A program made the translations under genes and the position numbers. A DNA stretch of 64,000 bases from Clostridiales bacterium (GTDB lineage Bacteria > Bacillota > Clostridia > Oscillospirales > Oscillospiraceae). This document shows positions 38,115 through 48,703 of this stretch, in pieces. The stretch lies in assembly GCA_021205455.1 (NCBI GenBank), contig JAJPXL010000089.1, positions 1 through 64,000 on the forward strand, in the 5' to 3' direction. Within the stretch, counting starts at the first letter, position 1; each line of letters starts with the position of its first letter. The notes below the pieces were generated by a model, which saw nothing but the letters and a program-made list of their open reading frames with translations, had not been told where the DNA came from and did no database searches.

Positions 38115-39368
38115 GTGGAGCTGATGGACAAGCTGACCATCCTGACCGACGCCGCAAAGTATGACGCCGCCTGCACCTCCAGCGGCCTGGACCGTCAGGC
38201 CCGGAAGGGGAGAATGGGGAGTACGCTGCCCGCCGGCTGCTGTCACACCTTTTCCGCAGACGGGCGGTGCGTGACGCTGCTGAAGGTGCTGCTGACCAAC
38301 ATCTGCTGCTATGACTGCCAATACTGCGTGAACCGGCGCTCCAATGACCTTCCCCGCACCGCGTTCACCCCACGGGAGCTGGCGGAGCTGACCATGCAGT
38401 TTTACCGCCGGAACTATATCGAGGGGCTGTTCCTGTCCTCCGCCGTTCTCCGCTCTCCGGACTACACCACGGAGCTGATGATTCGGGCGCTGACCATCCT
38501 TCGGAAGGACTACGGCTTCCGCGGCTACATCCATGCCAAGGCTATCCCCGGAGCCGACCCGGCCCTGACCTGGCAGCTGGGCCTCCTGGCTGACCGCCTC
38601 AGCGTCAACATTGAGCTGCCCAGTGAGCGGAGCTTGGGCCTGCTGTGCCCGGACAAGAGCCGGAAGGCCATCTTCCGGCCCATGGCCCAGATTCGGGACG
38701 GCAGCCATCAGTATGCGCTGGAGCGCAGGAAGTCCCGCAACGCGCCCCGCTTTGCCCCCGCCGGGCAGTCCACCCAAATGATCATCGGCGCCACCCCGGA
38801 GACTGACCTGCATATTTTGCAGCTCACCTCCGCCCTCTACCGGAAGTACAGGCTGAAACGGGTCTTTTACTCGGCCTATATGCCGGTGGCGTCTTCTCCG
38901 CTGCTGCCCGCCCCGGAGGGGTATCAGCCGCCGCTGCTGCGGGAGAACCGGCTGTATCAGGCGGACTGGCTGCTGCGCTTCTATCACTTCTCCGCCAACG
39001 AGCTGCTGGATGACCAGAATCCGAATTTTGACCCAAATCTGGACCCGAAGTGCAGCTGGGCGCTGCGGCATCCGGAGTTCTTCCCGGTGGAGGTCAACAC
39101 CGCCGACTATGAAGCCCTGCTGCGGGTGCCGGGCATCGGTGTCACCTCCGCCAAGCGCATCGTCACCGCCCGACGGGTGGGGCCGCTTCACTTTGACGGG
39201 CTGAAGAAGCTGGGCGTGGTGCTGAAACGGGCCCAATACTTTCTGACCTGCTGCGGGCGGATGTGCGAAGGGCTGTCCCTCAGCGAGGATGCGGTGCTGC
39301 GCCAGCTGGTAGCCGAGGAAGCGCCGCGCCTGACTCAGTATCAGCCGGAGCAGCTTTCCCTTTTCTAA
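38115..39368 (+). CDS. Putative DNA modification/repair radical SAM protein (TIGR03916-like) with C-terminal helix-hairpin-helix
   Basis: CX3CX2C in NICCYDCQYCVNRRSND; HhH LLRVPGIGVTSAKRIVTARR. Confidence 0.88.
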   Translation: MELMDKLTILTDAAKYDAACTSSGLDRQARKGRMGSTLPAGCCHTFSADGRCVTLLKVLLTNICCYDCQYCVNRRSNDLPRTAFTPRELAELTMQFYRRNYIEGLFLSSAVLRSPDYTTELMIRALTILRKDYGFRGYIHAKAIPGADPALTWQLGLLADRLSVNIELPSERSLGLLCPDKSRKAIFRPMAQIRDGSHQYALERRKSRNAPRFAPAGQSTQMIIGATPETDLHILQLTSALYRKYRLKRVFYSAYMPVASSPLLPAPEGYQPPLLRENRLYQADWLLRFYHFSANELLDDQNPNFDPNLDPKCSWALRHPEFFPVEVNTADYEALLRVPGIGVTSAKRIVTARRVGPLHFDGLKKLGVVLKRAQYFLTCCGRMCEGLSLSEDAVLRQLVAEEAPRLTQYQPEQLSLF

Positions 39369-39395
39369 GGAACTGGAACCCGATTGGAGGTACTC

Positions 39396-39821
39396 ATGCT
39401 GCAAGTAACGTTTCTCACCGCTGTCCCTCAGGAGCAGCTGCAATTTGCCGTTATTTTGGCCCGTTGCCAGGGGAAGTGGGTGCTGTGCCGCCACAAGGAC
39501 CGCGCCACCTGGGAGTTCCCAGGTGGAAAGCGGGCGCGCTGCGAACCCATTGAGCAGACCGCCCGGCGGGAGCTTTACGAGGAGGCGGATGCCCTGCGCT
39601 ACACCCTCGCCCCCATCGGCCCATACTGCGTCACCCGGGAGGACGGCAGCCAGAGCTATGGGATGTTCTATGCGGCGGAGATCCTGCGCTTCGGGGACGG
39701 GCTCCATCACGAAATCGCGGAGTATCGCCTGTTTGACACCCTGCCCGCCCGCTGGACGTATCCTCAGATCCAGCCCGCACTGCTGACGCGGTACCGCAGC
39801 TGGGAGGCGCGTCGTGTCTGA
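39396..39821 (+). CDS. NUDIX hydrolase
   Basis: Nudix box GGKRARCEPIEQTARRELYEEADAL (consensus Gly replaced by Asp). Confidence 0.85.
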   Translation: MLQVTFLTAVPQEQLQFAVILARCQGKWVLCRHKDRATWEFPGGKRARCEPIEQTARRELYEEADALRYTLAPIGPYCVTREDGSQSYGMFYAAEILRFGDGLHHEIAEYRLFDTLPARWTYPQIQPALLTRYRSWEARRV

Positions 39822-40593
39822 CTGGCCCCTGGTCAATTACCAGTATGACGGCACCTTTGCCGGATTCCTCTCCTGCGTATATGACAGCTTCACCTACCGC
39901 GAAGCCCCCGCTGCCTTCTACACGCCGGAGGAAGCCCGCATCTCCTTCTACACCACCCGCGTGGTGGAGACCGACGAAGCCCACGCCAGGCAGGTCTACG
40001 CCTCCTGGAAGCGCCGCATTTCACCGGAGGCCCAGCAGCTGGCAGCCAACGGCTTCCTGACCTGTATGCCGGAGCGGGAGATGGCCATTTACCGCTTTGT
40101 CGCGCTGGGGTATCAGGTGGGTGCGGACATTGTCCACTGGCTGACGGATGAGCGGGTGGAACCGCTGTACAAGTCGGTGCAGTTCCTGAAGAATGAGGCC
40201 CATCTGCTGAAGGGCTTCCTGCGCTTTGCGGACTACGGGGCCTTTCTGGCGGGGCGTATCCAGCCCAGGAACCGGGTGCTGCCCCTGCTGCGGCCTCACT
40301 TCTGCGCCCGCTACAACACGGAGCATTTCCTGATTTATGATGAAACCCATCAGGAGGCCCTGTTTTATCGGCCCTATCAGTGGGCGATTGTGCCGCTGGA
40401 AGCACTGGAGCTGCCTCCCATCACCAGGAACGAGGCGGGGTATCAGGCGCTGTGGAAGCGGTTTTACGACACCGTGGCCATTGAGGGGCGATACAACCCC
40501 AAGCTGCGGAGGAACAACGTACCCAAACGGTATTGGAATCACATGGTGGAATTGAAGGATGAGTTGGAGCCCCACAGCCGTCAGCCCCACTGA
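39814..40593 (+). CDS. TIGR03915-like putative DNA metabolism/repair protein (DUF4130)
   Basis: YQYDGTFAGFLSCVYDSF ... NTEHFLIYDETHQEALFYRP ... RYWNHMVEL; GTG start overlapping the NUDIX stop. Confidence 0.85.
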   Translation: MSDWPLVNYQYDGTFAGFLSCVYDSFTYREAPAAFYTPEEARISFYTTRVVETDEAHARQVYASWKRRISPEAQQLAANGFLTCMPEREMAIYRFVALGYQVGADIVHWLTDERVEPLYKSVQFLKNEAHLLKGFLRFADYGAFLAGRIQPRNRVLPLLRPHFCARYNTEHFLIYDETHQEALFYRPYQWAIVPLEALELPPITRNEAGYQALWKRFYDTVAIEGRYNPKLRRNNVPKRYWNHMVELKDELEPHSRQPH

Positions 40594-40631
40594 GCTGCGT
40601 ATCAGGGCGACCATTTTTGGGAAAGCCGACC

Positions 40632-40662
40632 AGGCCCCTGTCGGAAATTCCGGCAGGGGCCT
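40632..40662. terminator. Intrinsic terminator between convergent genes
   Basis: 13-bp stem AGGCCCCTGTCGG / CCGGCAGGGGCCT. Confidence 0.65.
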
Positions 40663-40687
40663 GATTGCGTTTAGATTGAATTGATGC

Positions 40688-42007
40688 TTAGAATTGTACG
40701 ACCGCGCCGCCATCGGTGGGGACCCAGTAGTAGTCATCGTCGTCCGGGCCTCCGTCGGCGTGGTACTGCACCCAGCCGCCGCATACATTGATCAGCTCAC
40801 AGTCGGCTGTACTCAGAATGACCACTTCACTGATATTGCTGAGGTTTGCCTTGGTCAATGCGCCGCCGTTGTCCGGATTGGAGAAGTAGATCCAGCCATC
40901 ATAGATGTTGATGGACTGCATGGTCATGCTGCTCACCAGCGTGTAGGTGCTGGTTCCGGCCTCCATCTTGTACAGGCCGCCATTATCCATGTCGGTAAAA
41001 TAAACGGTGCCGTCCACGTAGTCGATGCCGCCAACACGGCCATCAAACCAGAGCTGTTTGTCCGAGCCGTCCAGCGCGACAGAGAATCCTCTCCTGCCGT
41101 CCCTGGTATCGACATAGTAAATGCGGGTGTCCGTCACGCAGCAGTAGAAGACAACGCCATCCGTGATTCTGACCTCGTTGGAGCCGTCCAAATCGCAGCG
41201 ATACAGGTCATAGGAGTCGTCAGACTGGTCTTCGTAGTAGATGTAGGAACCGACCACCTTGGGTTCGTAGATGTCGCGGGCCACCAGTACGGTGTCGCTT
41301 CCGGTTTCCACGTTGAGACGGTGCAGGTAGCCTGTTCCCAGCGCACGGTAATAGAGGTAATCCCCCAACATACTGATATGCCTTGCAGATGTGGAGGAAA
41401 CCAGGGTTTGCTCCGTACCGTCCGTCCGCATCTTCCAGATGGAGAAGTTGTTGTTCTGCGAAACGTAGTAAATCCAGTCGCCGGATGCCACCATGGTTCC
41501 GCCCTGAGACGAGTTTTCAAACGAATTCCCATAATAGCTCCGGTCATCCGCATAGGCGCTGGTCAACGGGGAGGCGTCCGAGCCTTCTGTCTCCGGCTCA
41601 TCCTCCGGTTCTTCTTCCTCTGGCGCAGCTGCAGACGATTCTGCCGAGGTGTCGTTGGATATCTCCGCGTCTCCTTCCGCCTCTGTCTCATCGGAGACGG
41701 TGCTGTCAGCATAGCCCTCTGACTGAGCGGACGATGCGCCGTCCGGTTCGGTGCCTGCATCATCGCTTTCTTCCACCGTCTGCTGGGATGCGCCCAGGTG
41801 AATGCGGTCTGTGGCGACTGCCCAGCCGAAGGCAACGCCCACCAGCAGTAAAAGCACCAGGACAACGACCAGGGCGATAACCGATTTGCTGGGAGGCGTC
41901 TTTTTCGGCTCCGGACGTGTTGTCGGCACAACCGTAATCGGCTTCCCGCAGGCGGCGCAGAATTTTGCGCCGTCTGCATTCTGTTTTCCACAGTATTTGC
42001 AATACAT
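40688..42007 (-). CDS. Zinc-ribbon, TM-anchored protein with DUF5050-like beta-propeller domain
   Basis: MYCKYCGKQNADGAKFCAACGK, one TM segment, acidic Ser/Glu linker, repeats such as GDWIYYVSQNNNFSIWKMRTDGT. Confidence 0.8.
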   Translation of the reverse strand: MYCKYCGKQNADGAKFCAACGKPITVVPTTRPEPKKTPPSKSVIALVVVLVLLLLVGVAFGWAVATDRIHLGASQQTVEESDDAGTEPDGASSAQSEGYADSTVSDETEAEGDAEISNDTSAESSAAAPEEEEPEDEPETEGSDASPLTSAYADDRSYYGNSFENSSQGGTMVASGDWIYYVSQNNNFSIWKMRTDGTEQTLVSSTSARHISMLGDYLYYRALGTGYLHRLNVETGSDTVLVARDIYEPKVVGSYIYYEDQSDDSYDLYRCDLDGSNEVRITDGVVFYCCVTDTRIYYVDTRDGRRGFSVALDGSDKQLWFDGRVGGIDYVDGTVYFTDMDNGGLYKMEAGTSTYTLVSSMTMQSINIYDGWIYFSNPDNGGALTKANLSNISEVVILSTADCELINVCGGWVQYHADGGPDDDDYYWVPTDGGAVVQF

Positions 42008-42206
42008 ATTCTCACTCCTCAATATAAGAACGCCAGGTTTACATCAGGTATCTTAATTCCTATTTAGGCAGATTCGTGCGTAGGGATAGGGATGGAGTGC
42101 GATGCCTACAAATGCGGTCAGATCCTGCAAGGCGTTGTCGTACAGGCAGGGGAAGATGCGCCGATCCACCGTTCATCCGTTTTTCAGGCGTGACGGCGCG
42201 AGGCAA

Positions 42207-45197
42207 TCAGCTTTTTGCCTTTGCCGCTTTCCGTTCCGCCAAATATGCCTTGTATGCGGCATACTCCTCGGTCTTGCGGAATTTCCGCACGCCAATAATC
42301 CACAGCACTGCGAACAGCAGGGCGAAGAAGGCGGCGGCGCAAGTGATGATTTCCGCTATGAAAATGACGGTAGGCTGGGTCAGCTTGATGGTGGTATCCG
42401 CCCCAACGCCGTTCATGCCCACGGAGTTGGCGATGGCGTACAGGTCACGGTGGCTGGCCTCCCGCATGGCGGTGACCACCACAGCGTCGTCCTCATAGTC
42501 CGGGAGCTGGTCGGTGACATAAGGCAGCATAGCGTCGTAGATGGAGACGCCCGCCATCACGCCGTCCACACCGTTGACGTAGTTGGTGAGGACGTTGTCA
42601 GTGATGATCATGCCGTCACAGCCCCACTCCTCCCGGAGGATGCCGGTGATCAGGCCATAGTTGCCGCCGGACCAGGTGCAGCCCCAGCGGGTGTAGGCCA
42701 CCATGACGCCGTTGCCGTTGCCCTCCTCAATGGGGGCCTGGAACGCCTTCAGGTAGAGCTCACGGGCGGTCTGCTCATTGAGCCACACGCCCAGGCCGAT
42801 ACGGTCCTGCTCGCAGTCGTTCAGCGCGAAGTGCTTCATCACCACCTGGACGCCCTTGGCCTGGATGGCAGCTACTTCGTACTGGCTCATCTTGCCGGAC
42901 AGGAAGCCGTCCTCGGAGTAATACTCAAAGTTGCGTCCGCCGTAGGGGGTGCGGTGGATGTTGTTGCCGGGGCCGTACAGGCAGGTGATTTCTGCCTCCA
43001 GGCAGTTGTTGCCGATAACGTTGCCGATCTCGGTCATAATGTCCACGTTGAAGGTGGCGGCCATCACGTCCTCAGAGGTGAAGGCGGTGGCTTCCAGCTG
43101 GGTGGCATCAGAGCCGAGCAGGCTGGCGGTCAGACCCTGAGGACCGTTCTCGTCCCGGGTGCCGGGGGCCTGTATCGACTCGATGGGCATGGTCCAGTGG
43201 AAAGCGTCGCCGATGAGGCTGACCATCTCGTCAAAGCTCATCTGATCCAGCAGGTCGTCCCACAGGGGGTCGTCATAGTCCAGACCGATCATGTCATACA
43301 GGGTCAGGCCGTTGTCGGCGTTCAGGGTGGGCATTTCCACGCTGTCGTAGTCAGAGGCGTCATACTGCACGTCCTGCAGGTCCGCAATCAGGGTATCGCT
43401 CAGGGTAAACTGCACCGTCTCAGACGGCCAGGTGCCGTTCCAATCGCTCCGGGAGAGCCAGGTGACTTCGGTATCGATTCCCTCATACAGGTTGGGGTCG
43501 GCGTCGGAGAGCTGATTGGTGATTTCCGTGCCGTTGGCGGAGACGGCGTAGGTGGTGGTGTCCAGAGTGTCCTCCGTCCAGGAGTAAACCAGGGAGGTGT
43601 CGCCGTCGGCAGTCATGCCGTCGGCCACGGTGTAGCCCTTTGCGGCCAGGATGTTGTTCACGGCGTCATGGGCGTCGGTGGCGGCAGTCAGGTAGTAGTC
43701 GCCAGCGTCCAGGATGTAGGTGCCTGCGCCGTAGGTGTCAAAGGAGGCGATATCGCTCTTGTTGACGGTGATGGCCAGGGTTTCGGATGCGCCGGGGGCG
43801 AGGATCTCCGTCTTGCCAAAGCCCACCAGGGAGACGGATGCCTTCTCAACGCCGTTTTCCTTATCATAGTCAGTGTAGGGGGACTGGACGTAGACCTGGA
43901 CAGTCTCCTTGCCGGAATAGGTATCGCCGGTGTTGGTGACGGTGACGGAGACGGTATAGGTGTCCTCTCCTGCGTCATACGTCACGGTCATATCGCTGTA
44001 GGCAAAGGTGGTATAGCTCAGACCGTAGCCGAAGGGGAAGGCCACATCGTCGGAGTAGACATAACCCTCTGTGTTGCCCGTTCCCATCACCGTATCCTCA
44101 TAGCGGGTCTCGTAATACTTGTAGCCAACGTAGATACCCTCCTGATAGACCATGTAGGTATCTGCGCTGCTGGAGATGGCGCTGGTGTCCCCGCTGTAGG
44201 TCACAGGGGTGAAGTTGGCCATGGCAGGGGAGGAGTAGTTGTCATAGCAGTAGGTGTCCACCAGGCTGCCGGAGGGGTTGACATCGCCGCACAGAATCTC
44301 AGCCACGGCATTGATGCCGGTGATGCCCACATCGCCAATCCACAGGCAGGCGTCCACGTCGTATTCGTTGTCCTTCAGGAAGTCCACCTGAAGGGCGTTG
44401 GCGGAGTTGATGAGGACGATGATTTTGTCCACCGTACCGGCCTCCTTCATGGCGGCAAGCTGGGACATCATCTCTTTCTCATTTTCGTCCAGCGCCAGAT
44501 AGTTGGTCTCCTCGTACTCCAGGTCGGCGCCCTCGCCGCCGATCCGGGAGAGCACCACGATGGCGGCGTCGCCGTAGTCGGCCACGGAGTCGATGACCTC
44601 ATCGGTGTATACGCTCCAGGGAGCTTCGGAAACGGTAGCGTTGGCGGTGCTCACCATGCTGGACGAGGCTCTGGCGTAGTCAGCCCCTGCGCCGTTGGTA
44701 TAAAACTCCCACAGGGTTTCGTTGACGGAGAAGCCAGCCTTCTCCAGCGCGGTTTTCAGAGTGTCGGCGCTGGAGGCGTCGATGTTGCCCGAGCCGGTGC
44801 CGCCGTAGACCAGGTTCACGGACGAGGTGGAGAAGCAACTCACCGCAGCTCCGCTATCCAGGGGCAGGGCGTTGTTTTCATTCAGCAGCAGGGCCGCGCC
44901 TTCCGCCTCCACCAGCTGAGCCAGTTCCAGACCGTACTCCGTCATCTCCTCAACGGAGTCGAAGTCGCTGGTGTAGTACTGCGCACTCTCGTCCTCATTC
45001 ACCAGCTCCCAGAAGGTGCCGCCCACATAGGCCGCTACCGTATTGTCAAAGATAGACAGGACAATAAAGACGGGGGCCATAATGGCCGCAATGACGATAC
45101 ACAGGATGCTCAGCCCCTTAAAGGGCCGGATGGATTTGCGCTTCGCCTGCTTGTAGGCTTTTTTCAGCGCTTTTTTCTTTGCTTTTTCTTCTTTCAT
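42207..45197 (-). CDS. GH3 beta-glucosidase-like protein with N- and C-terminal TM segments
   Basis: VQVVMKHFALNDCEQDR, GCDGMIITDNVLTNYVNG, ALLLNENNALPLD; terminal hydrophobic helices flanked by Lys/Arg-rich stretches. Confidence 0.9.
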   Translation of the reverse strand: MKEEKAKKKALKKAYKQAKRKSIRPFKGLSILCIVIAAIMAPVFIVLSIFDNTVAAYVGGTFWELVNEDESAQYYTSDFDSVEEMTEYGLELAQLVEAEGAALLLNENNALPLDSGAAVSCFSTSSVNLVYGGTGSGNIDASSADTLKTALEKAGFSVNETLWEFYTNGAGADYARASSSMVSTANATVSEAPWSVYTDEVIDSVADYGDAAIVVLSRIGGEGADLEYEETNYLALDENEKEMMSQLAAMKEAGTVDKIIVLINSANALQVDFLKDNEYDVDACLWIGDVGITGINAVAEILCGDVNPSGSLVDTYCYDNYSSPAMANFTPVTYSGDTSAISSSADTYMVYQEGIYVGYKYYETRYEDTVMGTGNTEGYVYSDDVAFPFGYGLSYTTFAYSDMTVTYDAGEDTYTVSVTVTNTGDTYSGKETVQVYVQSPYTDYDKENGVEKASVSLVGFGKTEILAPGASETLAITVNKSDIASFDTYGAGTYILDAGDYYLTAATDAHDAVNNILAAKGYTVADGMTADGDTSLVYSWTEDTLDTTTYAVSANGTEITNQLSDADPNLYEGIDTEVTWLSRSDWNGTWPSETVQFTLSDTLIADLQDVQYDASDYDSVEMPTLNADNGLTLYDMIGLDYDDPLWDDLLDQMSFDEMVSLIGDAFHWTMPIESIQAPGTRDENGPQGLTASLLGSDATQLEATAFTSEDVMAATFNVDIMTEIGNVIGNNCLEAEITCLYGPGNNIHRTPYGGRNFEYYSEDGFLSGKMSQYEVAAIQAKGVQVVMKHFALNDCEQDRIGLGVWLNEQTARELYLKAFQAPIEEGNGNGVMVAYTRWGCTWSGGNYGLITGILREEWGCDGMIITDNVLTNYVNGVDGVMAGVSIYDAMLPYVTDQLPDYEDDAVVVTAMREASHRDLYAIANSVGMNGVGADTTIKLTQPTVIFIAEIITCAAAFFALLFAVLWIIGVRKFRKTEEYAAYKAYLAERKAAKAKS

Positions 45198-45367
45198 GAC
45201 AACCTCCTTAGTTGTGATGCGGAAGCCTCCCGCCCCTTTTTGCGCGCCAGCCAGACCCTGCAGTGCGACAGCGGATGCAGCCATCGTCGCCCGGCTGCGC
45301 ATCCGGGGAGCGTTGAGCGAATGGTGTAATGCGGGAGATTCTTCCATGTTGGACATTCCTAGCAAGT

Positions 45368-45396
45368 ATCATATCATAAAAAAACGTTTTTTTCAA
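45368..45396 (-). promoter_or_regulatory. GH3 promoter with a palindromic operator-like element
   Basis: Minus strand TTGAAA, 17-bp spacer, TATGAT; spacer contains most of AAAAAAACGTTTTTTT (45378-45393). Confidence 0.65.
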
Positions 45397-45637
45397 TCGC
45401 TCATTGCAATATTTTTCGTTTTTTTGAACACTCAGAACATCGAATGGGAAGTATTTGCCGTATTTTCCCGAATGGCCGGTTCTTCTTACGGGCCAATACA
45501 GGGAACAGGTTCTCAGGCAGCAGCTGCAAATTTCATAAAATTTTAGTTGCCTTTTCCATCTGTTTCCTGTAAACTAAAGATAGAAGAATGCCGTTCCCGC
45601 CCCGTCAGGGGCAGACGTAAGGTCTATGGAGGTTCCT

Positions 45638-45799
45638 ATGAATACCAATAAGCTGAAACTCATCTGGAAAATCGTCGGCGTCAGCCTTGCTATCACGGGC
45701 CTGCTGTGCTGCATTCTCAAGCTGTGCGGGCGTTTTAGCAACCTCTGCCTGGAGATTGTGGAGGACGAGGATAACGATTTGGGCTATTACACCATCTGA
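45638..45799 (+). CDS. Small membrane protein (53 aa)
   Basis: MNTNKLKLIWKIVGVSLAITGLLCCILKLCGRFSNLCLEIVEDEDNDLGYYTI; GGAGG RBS upstream; one hydrophobic segment; absent from the supplied ORF track. Confidence 0.6.
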   Translation: MNTNKLKLIWKIVGVSLAITGLLCCILKLCGRFSNLCLEIVEDEDNDLGYYTI

Positions 45800-45820
45800 G
45801 TCAGGAGGGGGCTGATTGCC

Positions 45821-46222
45821 TTGAAGCGCAGGAAGATGTGGCTCGTGCTTTTGCCGGTGGCAGCGATCCTGCTGGAGCTTTTGCCCTACGGCGCTGTGCT
45901 GAATTTTGCCGACCAGGCGGCGGACGGCAGCATTAGTACGATTCGGAAGACCTATTCCTATTTCAGCCTGATGCCCTTTGGGTACGGGCAGTTTGGCCCG
46001 CTGCTGACGGCTATCCTCTCCTGCCTGCTGGTGGCGTTAGGCGTGTTGTATTTGTGGGCAGGGAAGGGGAAATCGGCGCTCAAGGGATTGTCCGTTGTTG
46101 CTGTCCTGACGTCCCTGTCCCCGCTCCTGTTTGGGGTCGCTTATTTCACCGTTCTGGGCGGCCTCATTTCCACCCTGCTGCTGGCAGAGACTGTGGCGGC
46201 CTTCTGTTTCAACCCGGCTTGA
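45821..46222 (+). CDS. Integral membrane protein of unknown function
   Basis: 133 aa with about four hydrophobic segments; TTG start after AGGAGGGGG. Confidence 0.65.
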   Translation: MKRRKMWLVLLPVAAILLELLPYGAVLNFADQAADGSISTIRKTYSYFSLMPFGYGQFGPLLTAILSCLLVALGVLYLWAGKGKSALKGLSVVAVLTSLSPLLFGVAYFTVLGGLISTLLLAETVAAFCFNPA

Positions 46223-46232
46223 AGAAAAACAA

Positions 46233-46276
46233 GCAGCATCCGTTCCGATGGAAAACCGGAACGGATGCTGCGTTTT
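46233..46276. terminator. Intrinsic terminator
   Basis: Perfect 15-bp stem GCAGCATCCGTTCCG / CGGAACGGATGCTGC followed by GTTTTT. Confidence 0.85.
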
Positions 46277-46314
46277 TATTTTCCCGCCGACTTGATTGCC
46301 GACGGTGTTGCTGT

Positions 46315-47805
<1,491 letters not shown>

Positions 47806-47864
47806 TTATTAATCGCAAAGCTATCGGTAAACGCCGGGGAACCGACTCCGTTGGGAATCGCAGC

Positions 47865-48470
47865 TTATCTGCCCTGAATCAACAGCGTCTGCTTACAGCA
47901 CAGGTCGCTCAGGTCATCCATGGTGGCGGCAGGCAGGCGCAGGGCGTTGCCGCAGCGGCTGCAAACCACTTCGATGGCGGAATAGTGGACCTTCAGCTGC
48001 CACTCCCTGCTGCCACAGGTGCAGGATATTCCGCCCCGCTGAGCGATGTCCTTCAGCTCGTCCAGCATTTCCGTCATGACAATCTCGTTCAGGAAAGAAC
48101 CCTGGGCGTCTTTGGCCGCCTCCAACTGGTCTGTGCGGGCCTCCAGGCGGGTCAGCGCATCGTAGACGACGCCTTCCTCCCCCACATAGCAGCAGTCCAG
48201 CCCCGTTTTCTTACAGGAAAACGCCATGCCCCGGCGGGTGCGGAAGTCCTTGGCAGAGCAGTAAACCGTGTGGTTGCTGCCGCAGGTCACGCAGGGGGCG
48301 TTCAGCTTGAACTGGTCCCCGGAATATTCAATGATGAGCCGGGAGCCGCCGCAGGGGCAAGGAATGACGACAGGGACAGACGTCAGCGTAAACATATCCT
48401 TGTCCACCACAACGCTTTTGTGGCACTTGGGACAGATATAACCGATGGTGCGGCTATCCTCCAATCCCAT
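47865..48470 (-). CDS. Zinc-ribbon-containing protein of unknown function
   Basis: CPKCHKSVVV, CPCGGSRLII, CVTCGSNHTVYC, CTCGSREWQ, CSRCGNALRLP. Confidence 0.7.
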   Translation of the reverse strand: MGLEDSRTIGYICPKCHKSVVVDKDMFTLTSVPVVIPCPCGGSRLIIEYSGDQFKLNAPCVTCGSNHTVYCSAKDFRTRRGMAFSCKKTGLDCCYVGEEGVVYDALTRLEARTDQLEAAKDAQGSFLNEIVMTEMLDELKDIAQRGGISCTCGSREWQLKVHYSAIEVVCSRCGNALRLPAATMDDLSDLCCKQTLLIQGR

Positions 48471-48703
48471 GACAGATGCACCTCCTAATGATACAATCCT
48501 CAATGTGAGGGTGATATTTTGTGTAGTATAGCAGATTGCGACGGGAAAAACAAGGGCCGACGGCGACAAACAAAAACAGGGATTTCTCGTCAACTTTGGC
48601 GTTTTTTGATAATACCGTTTGGCGGCAGTTGGGATTTTTCCATCCGCCTACGGATAAAATTTCTGGCGCTGCAAACAATAGGCGGGAAAGGTTGTGAGGA
48701 CAG

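Noticed and set aside
42102-45329. 1075-aa + strand ORF antisense to the GH3 gene
   Set aside because: Shadow ORF caused by GC-rich third positions; His/Gly/Val-rich composition without motifs, while the minus-strand frame is a clear GH3 enzyme.
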